Assembly: GCF_947495285.1 (NCBI RefSeq)
Contig: NZ_CANLXZ010000010.1
Location: forward strand, 1 to 64,000
Length of the DNA: 64,000 nt
Direction of reading: 5' to 3'
Origin: an uncultured Nonlabens sp.
GTDB lineage: Bacteria; Bacteroidota; Bacteroidia; Flavobacteriales; Flavobacteriaceae
Shown: positions 50,880 to 60,405 of the stretch, piece by piece
How the letters are laid out: every line of letters starts with the position of its first letter
Position numbering within the stretch: the first letter of the stretch is position 1
Made by a program: the position numbers and the translations under genes
The notes under the pieces: model-generated
What the model saw: the letters and a program-made list of their open reading frames with translations, nothing else
What the model was told of the DNA's origin: nothing
Databases searched by the model: none

Positions 50880-51152
50880 ATGATAGGTGAACATATACGA
50901 ACACTGAGAGAAGCTAATGATATCCTGCTGCGGCAACTTGCTGCAAAGCTAGATATCGATCAAGCGCTATTGAGTAAGATGGAACGCGGTGAACGCTCTT
51001 TTAGAAGAGAGGACATAGATACGCTGGCAAAAATCTTTAAACAGTCCAAGAAAGAACTAATTACAATGTGGCTGGCAGACAAGATTTTGAAAACGGTAGG
51101 AAGTGAAAAGTTCTCTAAGGAGGCATTGAGACTTGCTATTGAAAATGTATAA
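50880..51152 (+). CDS. XRE-family transcriptional regulator
   Basis: A 90-residue protein. Residues 1-60 are a lambda-repressor-like HTH (GEHIRTLREANDILLRQLAA, then LDIDQALLSKMERGER). The rest is a short helical extension (WLADKILKTVGSEKFSKEAL). Small XRE proteins often lead DISARM- and restriction-type operons and control their expression. It is divergent from the eleven-gene operon and 18 bp before the SNF2 gene. Confidence 0.88.
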   Translation: MIGEHIRTLREANDILLRQLAAKLDIDQALLSKMERGERSFRREDIDTLAKIFKQSKKELITMWLADKILKTVGSEKFSKEALRLAIENV

Positions 51153-51170
51153 CGACCAATAAAGTATAAT

Positions 51171-54014
51171 TTGAATAACGATACACTAACCCAACAAACC
51201 AAAAAAGTTACTCCAGGAATTAGGATTAGCTTAAGAGGAGAAGACTTTATTGTGACAAATAGGGAACGCGACATTATTGATGTCGAAGGGATTTCTGAAT
51301 TAGTCTATGGTCAAAGCTTCAAGTTTGATCTAAGATTAGAAAAAAACTATAAAGTCATCCAGCCAGAGGAGACTGAATTAAAAGCAGATACCTCTACGCA
51401 TTATAGACAAACAAAACTGTTTCTTGAAACGACCTTTAGAAATTCGTCACATTATTCAGAACATATTGAAATCGCTCATAAAGCAGCCATTCGTGGCGCA
51501 AGCTATCAATATGAATCAACTATAAAAGCACTCAAATTACCACAACCTAAAATTCTAATTGCTGATGCAGTAGGTTTGGGTAAAACGGTACAAGTAGGAA
51601 TCTTTCTTGCAGAATTGATAAGACGCGGAAAAGGAAAGAAAGTATTAGTAGTAACACCTAAATCTATCTTGGCTCAATTTCAACAAGAGATATGGGCACG
51701 TTTTGCAATTCCATTAGTACGATTAGATAGTCAAGGAATTGCTAGAATCAAAACAGAGATTCCATCTAACAAAAATCCATTTGATTATTATGATAAAGTA
51801 ATTGTGTCGATTGACACCCTTAAAAACAATGCAAAGTTTAGGCATTATTTAGAGCGTGTAAAATGGGATATAGTTGCTATTGATGAATGCCACACAGTTG
51901 CAAACGTAGCGTCTCAACGTGGTGGTTTAGCAAAGTTCTTGTCGGAACGAACAGAAGCTATGGTTTTAACATCTGCAACACCTCACAATGGTAAGCGAGA
52001 GAATTTTGCAAACCTTATTGGTATGTTAGATCCAACAGCGATTCCATTTGATGGTGAGTTTACCAAAGAAGATATCCAACCTTTATATGTTCGTAGATTT
52101 AAAAAAGATATTGAAGATGAAGTTGGCGATGCCTTTAGAGATCGTATCACGAGTAAAATAGACTGCCCATTACATCAAGATGAAGAGGAAGCGCTTAGAA
52201 TCATTCAAGATTTCAAAAAAGTGGCTCAAGAAGAAAGTAATGGGAATTCCACTTTTGGAGCACTTTTATTTTCGATAGGTCTATTTAAAGCCTATATGTC
52301 TTCGCCTAAAGCTTGTTTGGAAACAGTTATCAATAGAATAGAAAAAAATCGTGATGAAGAAGGCGTTCTTGAACACCTCGATGATTTAAGAGAAATTCTT
52401 CAAAATATTGTAGACGAAAAAAGCGATTCTAAATATAATCAGCTCAAATTCAAGTTGGATCAGATGGGTTGGAAAGGAAGAAAGAATGATGAACGTATCA
52501 TCATTTTTGCAGAACGTCGTGCAACCTTAAACGAACTGGAAAAGAATTTAACGGAGGACTTTGGATTAAAACCAAAAGCAGTTGTTCAGTTTAATGGAAG
52601 TTTGACCGATACGCAGCAACAAGATATACTAGAAGACTTCTCAAAAGAAGACAGTGAGATTCGTTTGTTCTTAGCTTCAGATGCAGGTAGTCAAGGTGTA
52701 AACCTTCATTATTTCTGTAATCAAATGTTTAATTATGATATCCCTTGGTCTATCATCACATTAGACCAGCGTAATGGACGTATTGACCGTTTTGGTCAAA
52801 CAGAAACGCCATTTATATACTACTTGATTTCAGATTCAAAAAGTGAAGACGTGCAAGGCGATATTAGAATTGTAGAAAAACTAAAAGAGAAAGAAGAGGA
52901 AGTTCACAAGAGCTTAGGAGATGCAGGTAGTGTAATGGGTTTCTATGACCAACAACAAGAAACGAAGTTGGTAGAAAAAGCATTAGCAACTGGTGACGCT
53001 ACCATTTTAGATACTAAGGATGAAGATGCGATTGACGACGACTGGCTTGCAGGACTTACAGAAGATAGTGCAACAACTAAAGCTTCTTATAAAATAGATG
53101 AAGGTTTTGCTTCATTTTACCAAGACGACTTTAGTTATTACGCTACTCTAATTGATGAATTAAAAGCAGAAGATGAGCGATTAATACCGTGCATCACTAT
53201 TGATAGAGCCGATAAAGTTGTAGAGATTGAGCAATTTGAAGAATTGTCTTCTAAGGGTGTTTTATACGATATGCCTAAAGAAGCATTTCCAAAAAAGAAC
53301 GAAACGTTCAACTTAACAACAGATCCCGAAATTGTTGAGCAAGCTATTATAAGAGCTAGAAAGAAACAGAATGAATGGCCTAATTTCCAGTTGTTATACG
53401 ACTTGAATCCTATTGCAAAATGGATGCAGTACAAATTATTAGGTCAAGTAGATCGAGGTAAGGCGCTTGTTGCAAGATTACGAGAACCACTACCTAAAAA
53501 CACTGCTTGGTTTGTGTTTCAAGGCATCACTTCTAACCAGCAAGGAAAACCTATTTTTTCAAAAACCTATGTCATCGGAAAATCTTTTGATGGTGTTAGC
53601 GTGGGAAGTCTTGAAGATTTTGAAGAGTTCTTAAATCAGTTCCGTCTCAAAGACACATTACCTGAGCTAGAAACTACCGCAGCACAACTTGACCAAATCA
53701 AAGATCTACTTCCAGAAGCGGTTAAAAGTGCAAAGCAGTTTTATGATTTCAAAATTCAAGGTGGGCTTGAAGATGAAATGGAAGAGAAATTAGAGACCTA
53801 TCAAAATAAATTAAAAACTTGGCTCACAGCTTCAGAAGCACAGATGGAAATCAAATTTGGTGATGAAGATACAGGTGGCAGCTCTTTCCATAAGAAAAAA
53901 CGACAACGCGAGGTAAATTATGTTAAAGAGCAAATGGACGAATTCTACAATGAGTTTTTCCAATTAGAAAACGAACCTTTTTTAAGAGTACTAGCAGTAT
54001 TTTATAATGCATAA
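51171..54014 (+). CDS. SNF2-family helicase (DISARM DrmD-like)
   Basis: A 947-residue SF2/SNF2 ATPase. Motif I ADAVGLGKTVQVG is near 131, motif II DECHT near 236, motif III TSATPHNGKREN, and motif VI QRNGRIDRFGQTE near 533. The C-terminal third is a helicase-associated domain specific to this defence-type subfamily. The reading frame has no in-frame ATG before the helicase core; the start is TTG at 51171, 18 bp after the XRE stop. Followed by a large adenine methylase, it matches the drmD-drmMI head of DISARM class 1. The symbol is withheld because the rest of the locus departs from DISARM. Confidence 0.85.
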   Translation: MNNDTLTQQTKKVTPGIRISLRGEDFIVTNRERDIIDVEGISELVYGQSFKFDLRLEKNYKVIQPEETELKADTSTHYRQTKLFLETTFRNSSHYSEHIEIAHKAAIRGASYQYESTIKALKLPQPKILIADAVGLGKTVQVGIFLAELIRRGKGKKVLVVTPKSILAQFQQEIWARFAIPLVRLDSQGIARIKTEIPSNKNPFDYYDKVIVSIDTLKNNAKFRHYLERVKWDIVAIDECHTVANVASQRGGLAKFLSERTEAMVLTSATPHNGKRENFANLIGMLDPTAIPFDGEFTKEDIQPLYVRRFKKDIEDEVGDAFRDRITSKIDCPLHQDEEEALRIIQDFKKVAQEESNGNSTFGALLFSIGLFKAYMSSPKACLETVINRIEKNRDEEGVLEHLDDLREILQNIVDEKSDSKYNQLKFKLDQMGWKGRKNDERIIIFAERRATLNELEKNLTEDFGLKPKAVVQFNGSLTDTQQQDILEDFSKEDSEIRLFLASDAGSQGVNLHYFCNQMFNYDIPWSIITLDQRNGRIDRFGQTETPFIYYLISDSKSEDVQGDIRIVEKLKEKEEEVHKSLGDAGSVMGFYDQQQETKLVEKALATGDATILDTKDEDAIDDDWLAGLTEDSATTKASYKIDEGFASFYQDDFSYYATLIDELKAEDERLIPCITIDRADKVVEIEQFEELSSKGVLYDMPKEAFPKKNETFNLTTDPEIVEQAIIRARKKQNEWPNFQLLYDLNPIAKWMQYKLLGQVDRGKALVARLREPLPKNTAWFVFQGITSNQQGKPIFSKTYVIGKSFDGVSVGSLEDFEEFLNQFRLKDTLPELETTAAQLDQIKDLLPEAVKSAKQFYDFKIQGGLEDEMEEKLETYQNKLKTWLTASEAQMEIKFGDEDTGGSSFHKKKRQREVNYVKEQMDEFYNEFFQLENEPFLRVLAVFYNA

Positions 54015-54020
54015 CGAGTA

Positions 54021-57000
54021 ATGATAGAATTTTTAGAAAATATAGGCGATTACTTTTCCCAGCATTTCTTTGATGAAGATTTTCCAAAGAAAGTGTTTGA
54101 TAAATCTGGTTATAGCGCAGACCACATTAAAGAGTTCACTAGCAAGGTGGCCCCTTTAAGTGAGAAGTATTACAAGTTTAAGAACGACTACTTAAACCTA
54201 CGTAGAACCAAGGATAAAGTAAAAAGAACCCACGATTTCCATACAGAACTGTTACAAGCATTGGGCTACATTAATGGCGTGCGTGCTTATGATGAACCTG
54301 TAGTAATGGACGATAAAAAAATCATTCCAGTACGTTACAGATTCAACAAGAACGACAAGCCTTACCTGTACATAATGGAGATGCAACCTATGATTCAAGT
54401 AGGTGATGTAGATGCAGACGGATTGTATGAGCAAAGCTATATGAAGGACGATTGGGAGAAAGTTCTTCCTGACTCTTGGGATGGTTATGACATACGACCA
54501 GAGGTTATAAAAGAAGCGCTTTCAGAACTGTTTTTACTTCCAGAAGAAGAACGTCCTGTGTATTTGATAATGCTTGCTGGACCTAAAATATTTTTGATTC
54601 AGTATGAAAAGTGGAAGTTTGATAGTTATTTACTTTTTGACTTAGAAGAGCTTTTTACAGTAACTAAAACAGCTTCAAACAGAAATTTATTAGCCTTATT
54701 CTATGCGCTATTAGCCAAGAAGCAATTCATTTCAGAAACCGAAAGCATACTCGTTGGTCTTGAAGAAGATGCACATAAAGCGAGTTATGGCGTTACTGTT
54801 ACCTTAAAAAGTGCCGTAATCTATGCGGTAGAAGAACTGGCAAACGAAGCTATTTATTACAAGTCATCACAAGCCAAAACCCTAGAAGCAAAAAAGGAAA
54901 TCGTTACGTTACTCGACAATGAGAACTTTGCCAGAGAGCTTAAAGATGAATGCCTAGAAATGGTGTATCGTCTCCTGTTCTTATTCTATGCAGAGTCCCG
55001 AGCAGATCTTGAGATATTGCCTATAAAAGATAGCACGTATCAAAAAGGGTACAGTCTAGAAATGTTACGCGATCTTGAAATGGTAGCCTTAACTACAGAC
55101 TCGTCTCGTAATGGTTATTTCTTTTCAGAAAGTTTATGGAAACTCTTTGATTTTCTGCATACAGGATCAGACTTAAAAGATGGTTTCCAGATGCGACCAT
55201 TAGATTCTCCATTGTTTGATAATTCATCTTTAAAGCAGTTAAAAGGGATACAATTTCGCAATAAGATATTACAAGAAATTGTGGTGCGGTTATCACTTTC
55301 TGAACGCACAAAAAATAAAGGACGTGGTAGAATATCCTACTCTAATCTGGGTATTAACCAGTTGGGTAGTGTGTACGAAAGTTTACTATCGTACTCTGGT
55401 TTCTTTGCAAGAGAAGATCTCATTGAAGTTAAAAATGCAAAAGATAAAAACGGCTCTGAGGGCACATTCTTAGTACCTAAAATCAGACGTGATGATTTCA
55501 AGGAATCAGAGATTTTAAAGCACGAAGAATATCCAGATCAAGACATTATCATACCTAAAGGACATTTTGTATATCGCCTTAATGGTCGTGACCGTAAAAA
55601 CTCAGCCTCGTATTATACGCCAGAAGTACTCACACAAACTACCGTAAAATATACACTTAAAGGTATTATTGAGCGTCTTAAATCTACTCAAGCTATTGTA
55701 GATGGCACAATTACAGGTGAGGCTTGTGCCGATGAGATTTTAAAACTTAAAATCCTGGAACCAGCAATGGGAGCAGCAGCCTTCCATAATGAGGTAATTA
55801 ACCAACTAGCAGTTGCATATTTAGAGTTAAAAGAAAATGAAGAACAAGCAGCTGGTCGCAAGCGCATTACACCAGGTGTTTATAAAGACGAGTTGCAAAA
55901 GGTAAAAGCATACATCGCTGCAAATAATGTCTATGGTGTTGATTTAAACCCAACTGCAGTAGAGCTGGGTAAACTCTCTTTATGGCTTAACTGTATGCAT
56001 CAGCATATGGAAACACCATTCTTTGCACACCGCCTTGGTGCTGGTAACGCAGTTGTTGGTGCTTGGTTAAAGGTTTATAACAGTAAAGATTGTTTAGAAG
56101 AATTTCCTGTATTAGCAAATGGTAAAATAGCAAAGAAACCTATCTCTAAACAATGGTGGGATAAAGCGCCTAAACGTGTAACGTGGAATAAAAAGGGTAC
56201 GCTTTCGCGAAAGCAAAACCAAATCTATCATTTTCTATTACCAGATGATAATATGGTGCCGAGTTATGGTATCAAATTATTAAAAAATGAATTAACCGAA
56301 GTTGAAATAATTGCTTTTAAAGACTGGCGTAATGACTTTAAAAAACCATTAACCAGAGTTGAGTTAAATCGACTAGAAAAGATAAGTAATGTTATAGATT
56401 ATTTACTGGAAGAACATTACAAACAGCAAATGGGTATGGTTAAAGATACTGCATCTGTGTACCAAGTATATGGGCAGCCTAATCCTCAAACGACCACTAA
56501 AGGCTATGACGAAAAAGAGCGATTAACAGATTCTCGTAAAGACCGTTCTGCTCCTTACTTTAAGTTAAAAATGATTTTAGACTACTGGTGTAGTTTATGG
56601 TTTTGGGATGTGCGCGATATTAGATTGTTACCTAATCGTACAGAATGGTATAACGAGGTAGAATCTATATTACAAATAGACAGTAACGAGCTGTTGGCTG
56701 ATGGGGCTGCACAAGACATCAAAGACCAAATACGTAAAAAAGCAAAAGCAGGAACCCTATTTGACAATAGCGACCGCATTGAGAATATTGAACAGCTAGC
56801 ACAACAGCATCGCTTTTTTCATAACGAGATTGAGTTTATAGAAGTCTTCTATGACCGTGGCGGTTTTGACGTTATCGTTGGCAATCCACCTTGGTTAAAA
56901 CTACAGTTTGAAGAAAAAGGAATAATGGGTGAATCATTTCCTGAGTTAGAGATACGAAAAGTTGCTGCACCTAAAGTTAGAAAGCTGCAGGAGGAATTTC

Positions 57001-58814
57001 TGAATAATGAAATTCAAAAAGAAGCTTATTTCTCTGAATATATTGCAATAGAATCTGCTGCTAATTTTATGAATGGGTTTCAAAACTACCCTTTGTTGAA
57101 AGGTCAGCAAACTAATCTTTATAAATGCATCCTTGAAAATAATTTTGGTATGATTTCCAGTAACGGTTTTTTAGGAATCATTCATCCTGTAGATATTTTT
57201 AATGATCCAAAAGGAGAAAGATTTAGAGAGAAGGCTAATAAAAGATTAAGGTATTATTTTAACTTCCGTAATGAACTAATGCTTTTTTCAGAAGTATCTC
57301 ATACTAGATTCTACGGAATTTGTATTTATGGAAATATCCAGAAAACACCAGATTTTTATGCAATAAACAACCTTTTTCATCCTTCAACTATTACATCCTC
57401 ATTTTCTCATAGTGGAACTGGTCTTGTGCACGGTATGAAGGTAAGAGATGAAATATCAAGTAATTTTACTTGGAATACATTACCTCACAAGTCGCGTATT
57501 ATTAATTTTAAGGAAAGAGAATTAAGAATTCTTGCTAAAACATTTGAGAATAGTAATGTTTGGGCAGGAACAAAGCTAGTGAGCGTTCATTCTCAAGAGT
57601 TAATCGAAATCTTTGATAAAATAGGAGAATTCAAAAGAACCGTAGACGATTATAAACATAAAACTAGTGAGTGCTGGCACGAAACAAATGACATTAACAA
57701 TGGTTTTATAAAGAGAGAGACTAAAATCCCTGATACAAAATCATACGATATGATATATAATGGTCCTCACTTTTTTGTTGGCAATCCTTTATATAAAACG
57801 CCAAGGGAAGTTTGTTCTCAAAATTCTCATTACGATATTATAGATTTATCTCTTTACCAGAGACCTAAAGATTTTCAAAGAACAAATTACATCCCATTAA
57901 ATGTAACCGAAGATTACCACCACTCCATCATTGGTTTTAAAAATGGAACTTATGAGGATGGAAGATCGAAATATGATAGTTGGTTTGATTATTATAAACT
58001 TGGTTTTAGAAAAATGATAGATATTAATACCGAAAGGTCTTTAGCTGGTGCGATTTTAGCTAGAGAGTCTTCTCACGTTAATGGTGTTATATCGATAATT
58101 TTCAAATCAGAGAGTCTTTTACTTGAATTAGCAGCTATATCTTCTTCTGTAATTTTTGACTTTTATTTAAAATCCATTGGTAGATCAAATTTATATGATC
58201 GAACCTTGAGGTCATTCCCTATGGGAGTAGATGAAATCTTTTTGAATCATTTATCTTCTCGTATCCTTTTATTGAATTGTTTGAATAATCAATATTCAGA
58301 TTTATGGGAACGCAACTGGAACGATGATTTTAAAAAAGAAACTTGGAGCAAAAAAGACACTCGATTAAAACCTTTTAGTGCCTTAACTGAAGAATGGAAA
58401 TGGGATACACCATTACGCAATTGGTTTGAGCGTAGACAAGCACTTGTTGAAATTGATGTAATTACTGCAATGGCATTAGGCTTATCCTTAGAAGAACTTA
58501 TTTTAATGTATAATGTACAATTTCCTGTTTTGCAACAAAATGAAGATGACACTTGGTATGATACCACAGGCAACATTGTGTTTACGGTTTCTAAAGGATT
58601 AGTAGGTGTTGGTTTAGACAGAGGCGATTGGAACACTATCGCAGCTATGAAAGCTGGTCAAACCTATGAACATACCATTACTAAAAGTGAATTGTATTTA
58701 GATAAAGAAGTAACCTACCACGCACCATTTACAAAGTGCGACCGCGTAGAAGATTATAAAACAGCTTGGGCACATTTTGAGGCCATTTTTAAAACAGAAG
58801 AAGCAGTAGTATGA
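54021..58814 (+). CDS. Large N6-adenine DNA methyltransferase (Eco57I / DrmMI-like)
   Basis: A 1597-residue protein. The AdoMet motif ILEPAMGAAAF is near 577 and the adenine-specific catalytic motif NPPW near 955 (GGFDVIVGNPPWLKL). VYGVDLNPTAVELGKLSL between them fits motif II. The N-terminal 450 residues are an Eco57I/type IIG-like region without a clear PD-(D/E)XK centre, and residues after 1000 should include the target-recognition domain. It should mark self DNA. It begins 6 bp after the helicase gene and overlaps the AlbA_2 gene by 4 nt. One palindrome copy gives LSRK at about 728. Confidence 0.88.
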   Translation: MIEFLENIGDYFSQHFFDEDFPKKVFDKSGYSADHIKEFTSKVAPLSEKYYKFKNDYLNLRRTKDKVKRTHDFHTELLQALGYINGVRAYDEPVVMDDKKIIPVRYRFNKNDKPYLYIMEMQPMIQVGDVDADGLYEQSYMKDDWEKVLPDSWDGYDIRPEVIKEALSELFLLPEEERPVYLIMLAGPKIFLIQYEKWKFDSYLLFDLEELFTVTKTASNRNLLALFYALLAKKQFISETESILVGLEEDAHKASYGVTVTLKSAVIYAVEELANEAIYYKSSQAKTLEAKKEIVTLLDNENFARELKDECLEMVYRLLFLFYAESRADLEILPIKDSTYQKGYSLEMLRDLEMVALTTDSSRNGYFFSESLWKLFDFLHTGSDLKDGFQMRPLDSPLFDNSSLKQLKGIQFRNKILQEIVVRLSLSERTKNKGRGRISYSNLGINQLGSVYESLLSYSGFFAREDLIEVKNAKDKNGSEGTFLVPKIRRDDFKESEILKHEEYPDQDIIIPKGHFVYRLNGRDRKNSASYYTPEVLTQTTVKYTLKGIIERLKSTQAIVDGTITGEACADEILKLKILEPAMGAAAFHNEVINQLAVAYLELKENEEQAAGRKRITPGVYKDELQKVKAYIAANNVYGVDLNPTAVELGKLSLWLNCMHQHMETPFFAHRLGAGNAVVGAWLKVYNSKDCLEEFPVLANGKIAKKPISKQWWDKAPKRVTWNKKGTLSRKQNQIYHFLLPDDNMVPSYGIKLLKNELTEVEIIAFKDWRNDFKKPLTRVELNRLEKISNVIDYLLEEHYKQQMGMVKDTASVYQVYGQPNPQTTTKGYDEKERLTDSRKDRSAPYFKLKMILDYWCSLWFWDVRDIRLLPNRTEWYNEVESILQIDSNELLADGAAQDIKDQIRKKAKAGTLFDNSDRIENIEQLAQQHRFFHNEIEFIEVFYDRGGFDVIVGNPPWLKLQFEEKGIMGESFPELEIRKVAAPKVRKLQEEFLNNEIQKEAYFSEYIAIESAANFMNGFQNYPLLKGQQTNLYKCILENNFGMISSNGFLGIIHPVDIFNDPKGERFREKANKRLRYYFNFRNELMLFSEVSHTRFYGICIYGNIQKTPDFYAINNLFHPSTITSSFSHSGTGLVHGMKVRDEISSNFTWNTLPHKSRIINFKERELRILAKTFENSNVWAGTKLVSVHSQELIEIFDKIGEFKRTVDDYKHKTSECWHETNDINNGFIKRETKIPDTKSYDMIYNGPHFFVGNPLYKTPREVCSQNSHYDIIDLSLYQRPKDFQRTNYIPLNVTEDYHHSIIGFKNGTYEDGRSKYDSWFDYYKLGFRKMIDINTERSLAGAILARESSHVNGVISIIFKSESLLLELAAISSSVIFDFYLKSIGRSNLYDRTLRSFPMGVDEIFLNHLSSRILLLNCLNNQYSDLWERNWNDDFKKETWSKKDTRLKPFSALTEEWKWDTPLRNWFERRQALVEIDVITAMALGLSLEELILMYNVQFPVLQQNEDDTWYDTTGNIVFTVSKGLVGVGLDRGDWNTIAAMKAGQTYEHTITKSELYLDKEVTYHAPFTKCDRVEDYKTAWAHFEAIFKTEEAVV
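56201..56214. repeat. GCTTTCGCGAAAGC palindrome, copy 12
   Basis: Exact copy in the methyltransferase gene between its two catalytic motifs, translated as LSRK. Confidence 0.9.
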
Positions 58815-60205
58815 TCACAGACAAAGATATAAAAAGTATTGCAGCTTCTGGAGAAGGTTACAATGCAGAATTCAAGGTACGTTTACCTAATAAAGTAAAA
58901 GAAGTAACAGAAGAAATATGCGCTTTTGCTAACGCATCTGGCGGTACCGTATTAATAGGTGTAGAAGATGATAATGTAATACAAGGCGCTACAATCGATA
59001 ACGCAAAGCGTTCTGCCATTCAAAACAGTATTAGAGAAATTAAACCAACCCTTAATTGTGATGTATATGCTGTTGACGTAGACGGGAAAGAAGTCTGGGT
59101 TATAGAAGTGCCATCTGGCACTCAAAAACCCTATGCACTTAGTGGAGCTATTTACGTGCGTAATGGTCCTAATTCACAAAAAGTAATGGAGATTGAAGAA
59201 ATGCGTGATTTTTTTCAGCAAGCAGATCGTATCTATTTTGATGAAACTCCGTGTCCAGCTTTTGACATTGCGACAGGTATTCATACAGAAAATTTAAACG
59301 AGTTTAAAGCAGAAGCAAATTTATCGAGCGCAGTACCTAACGAGCAAATATTTAGAAATCTAAAACTACAAGACCAAAACGAAGCGTTTAAAAACGGAGC
59401 GGTTTTGTTTTTCGGGAATGCTCCAGAGCAATACATTGATACTGCCTTGATACGTTGTGTGGCTTTCGACGGTAAGGACAAACGATACATCGTAGACGAT
59501 AAAAAATTTACTGGACCATTATACGTACAATATAAAGAAGCGATTCAATGGTTAAAAAACAAACTAGATGTACGCTATGATATTGAAGGTACCACTGGGC
59601 CACGTGAGGAAGTCTGGGAAATACCACAAACAGTCTTTAAAGAGGTCATCGTTAATGCACTTGCGCACAGAGATTATTATGACAGAGGCGCAACCATTAC
59701 CATAGAGCTTTTTGATGATCGTGTAGAAATTGCTAATCCAGGTGGACTGGTAAGTGCGGTGTCTTCTAAAGATTTTGGTAAGCGTAGCCACAGTCGTAAT
59801 CCATTAGTATTTGGACTTTTTGCACGTATGCGTATGGTAGAGCAAATAGGTTCTGGTATAGGTCGTATTAAAGACCTTATGAAAGAGAATAATTTACAAG
59901 CACCACAATTTTCTTTTGATGGAATGTTTACCGTAACACTCACAAGACCTTTTGATTTTGAAAAATGGATTAATAAATGGAAAGAACAACTTACAGATAC
60001 ACGTATTACGATTTTAAGAGCGATTCACAATAACCCAAAAATGACTAAAACTGTAATAGCAGATTTAGCAAATATTGGATCAACAGCTTTAGATAATAAT
60101 ATGGAATATTTAAAAGATTTAGGTTTACTAAATCGAGAAGGAACAAAAGGTGGACGATGGATTCTCAACTATATTAATCCAGAAGTGGGTGAATCAGGTG
60201 GGTAA
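58811..60205 (+). CDS. AlbA_2/Schlafen-type protein with GHKL-like domain
   Basis: A 464-residue protein. The N-terminal AlbA_2 (Schlafen-like) domain begins GEGYNAEFKVRLP and includes FANASGGTVLIGVEDD (about 10-130). A HATPase_c_4-type domain follows (about 265-380) with VIVNALAHRDYYDRG and DDRVEIANPGG, and a winged helix ends the protein (ILRAIHNNPKMTKTVIADLA). Such proteins bind RNA or DNA and occur beside restriction genes. It overlaps the methylase by 4 nt. Its last codons (VGESGG, stop) are the first copy of a 25-bp repeat that recurs twice in the next 170 bp. Confidence 0.83.
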   Translation: MITDKDIKSIAASGEGYNAEFKVRLPNKVKEVTEEICAFANASGGTVLIGVEDDNVIQGATIDNAKRSAIQNSIREIKPTLNCDVYAVDVDGKEVWVIEVPSGTQKPYALSGAIYVRNGPNSQKVMEIEEMRDFFQQADRIYFDETPCPAFDIATGIHTENLNEFKAEANLSSAVPNEQIFRNLKLQDQNEAFKNGAVLFFGNAPEQYIDTALIRCVAFDGKDKRYIVDDKKFTGPLYVQYKEAIQWLKNKLDVRYDIEGTTGPREEVWEIPQTVFKEVIVNALAHRDYYDRGATITIELFDDRVEIANPGGLVSAVSSKDFGKRSHSRNPLVFGLFARMRMVEQIGSGIGRIKDLMKENNLQAPQFSFDGMFTVTLTRPFDFEKWINKWKEQLTDTRITILRAIHNNPKMTKTVIADLANIGSTALDNNMEYLKDLGLLNREGTKGGRWILNYINPEVGESGG

Positions 60206-60376
60206 ATAAATTAATTTGAGTTGCTTATAAACCTCTGTAAACATTGGTTTTACAATTAATCAGGTTGTTTTAGGTGGGTAAATCAGGTGGGTAAATAATT
60301 TTAGGATTAAACGCTGTTAGTCAGCTGTTTAAGTAATACTGCTTTTGTAAAGTGGGTAAAAAGAGTGGGTAAATAA
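60185..60376 (+). repeat. Three 25-bp repeats between the AlbA_2 and helicase genes
   Basis: Copies start at 60185, 60274 and 60352. Each contains two GTGGGTRAAT-like units 15 bp apart in start position and ends GTGGGTAAATAA. Copies 1 and 2 differ at one base; copy 3 differs from copy 2 at four central bases. Spacings of 89 and 78 bp are not multiples of three, so copies 2 and 3 are not simple in-frame extensions. They fill the 200-bp gap before the helicase start; no other feature is visible there. Confidence 0.8.
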
Positions 60377-60405
60377 TGATAAAAATAACTAATAAGAATA
60401 TATAG

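Noticed and set aside
60185-60376. CRISPR-like array
   Set aside because: Only three 25-bp copies with unequal spacing, the first copy coding, and no cas genes.
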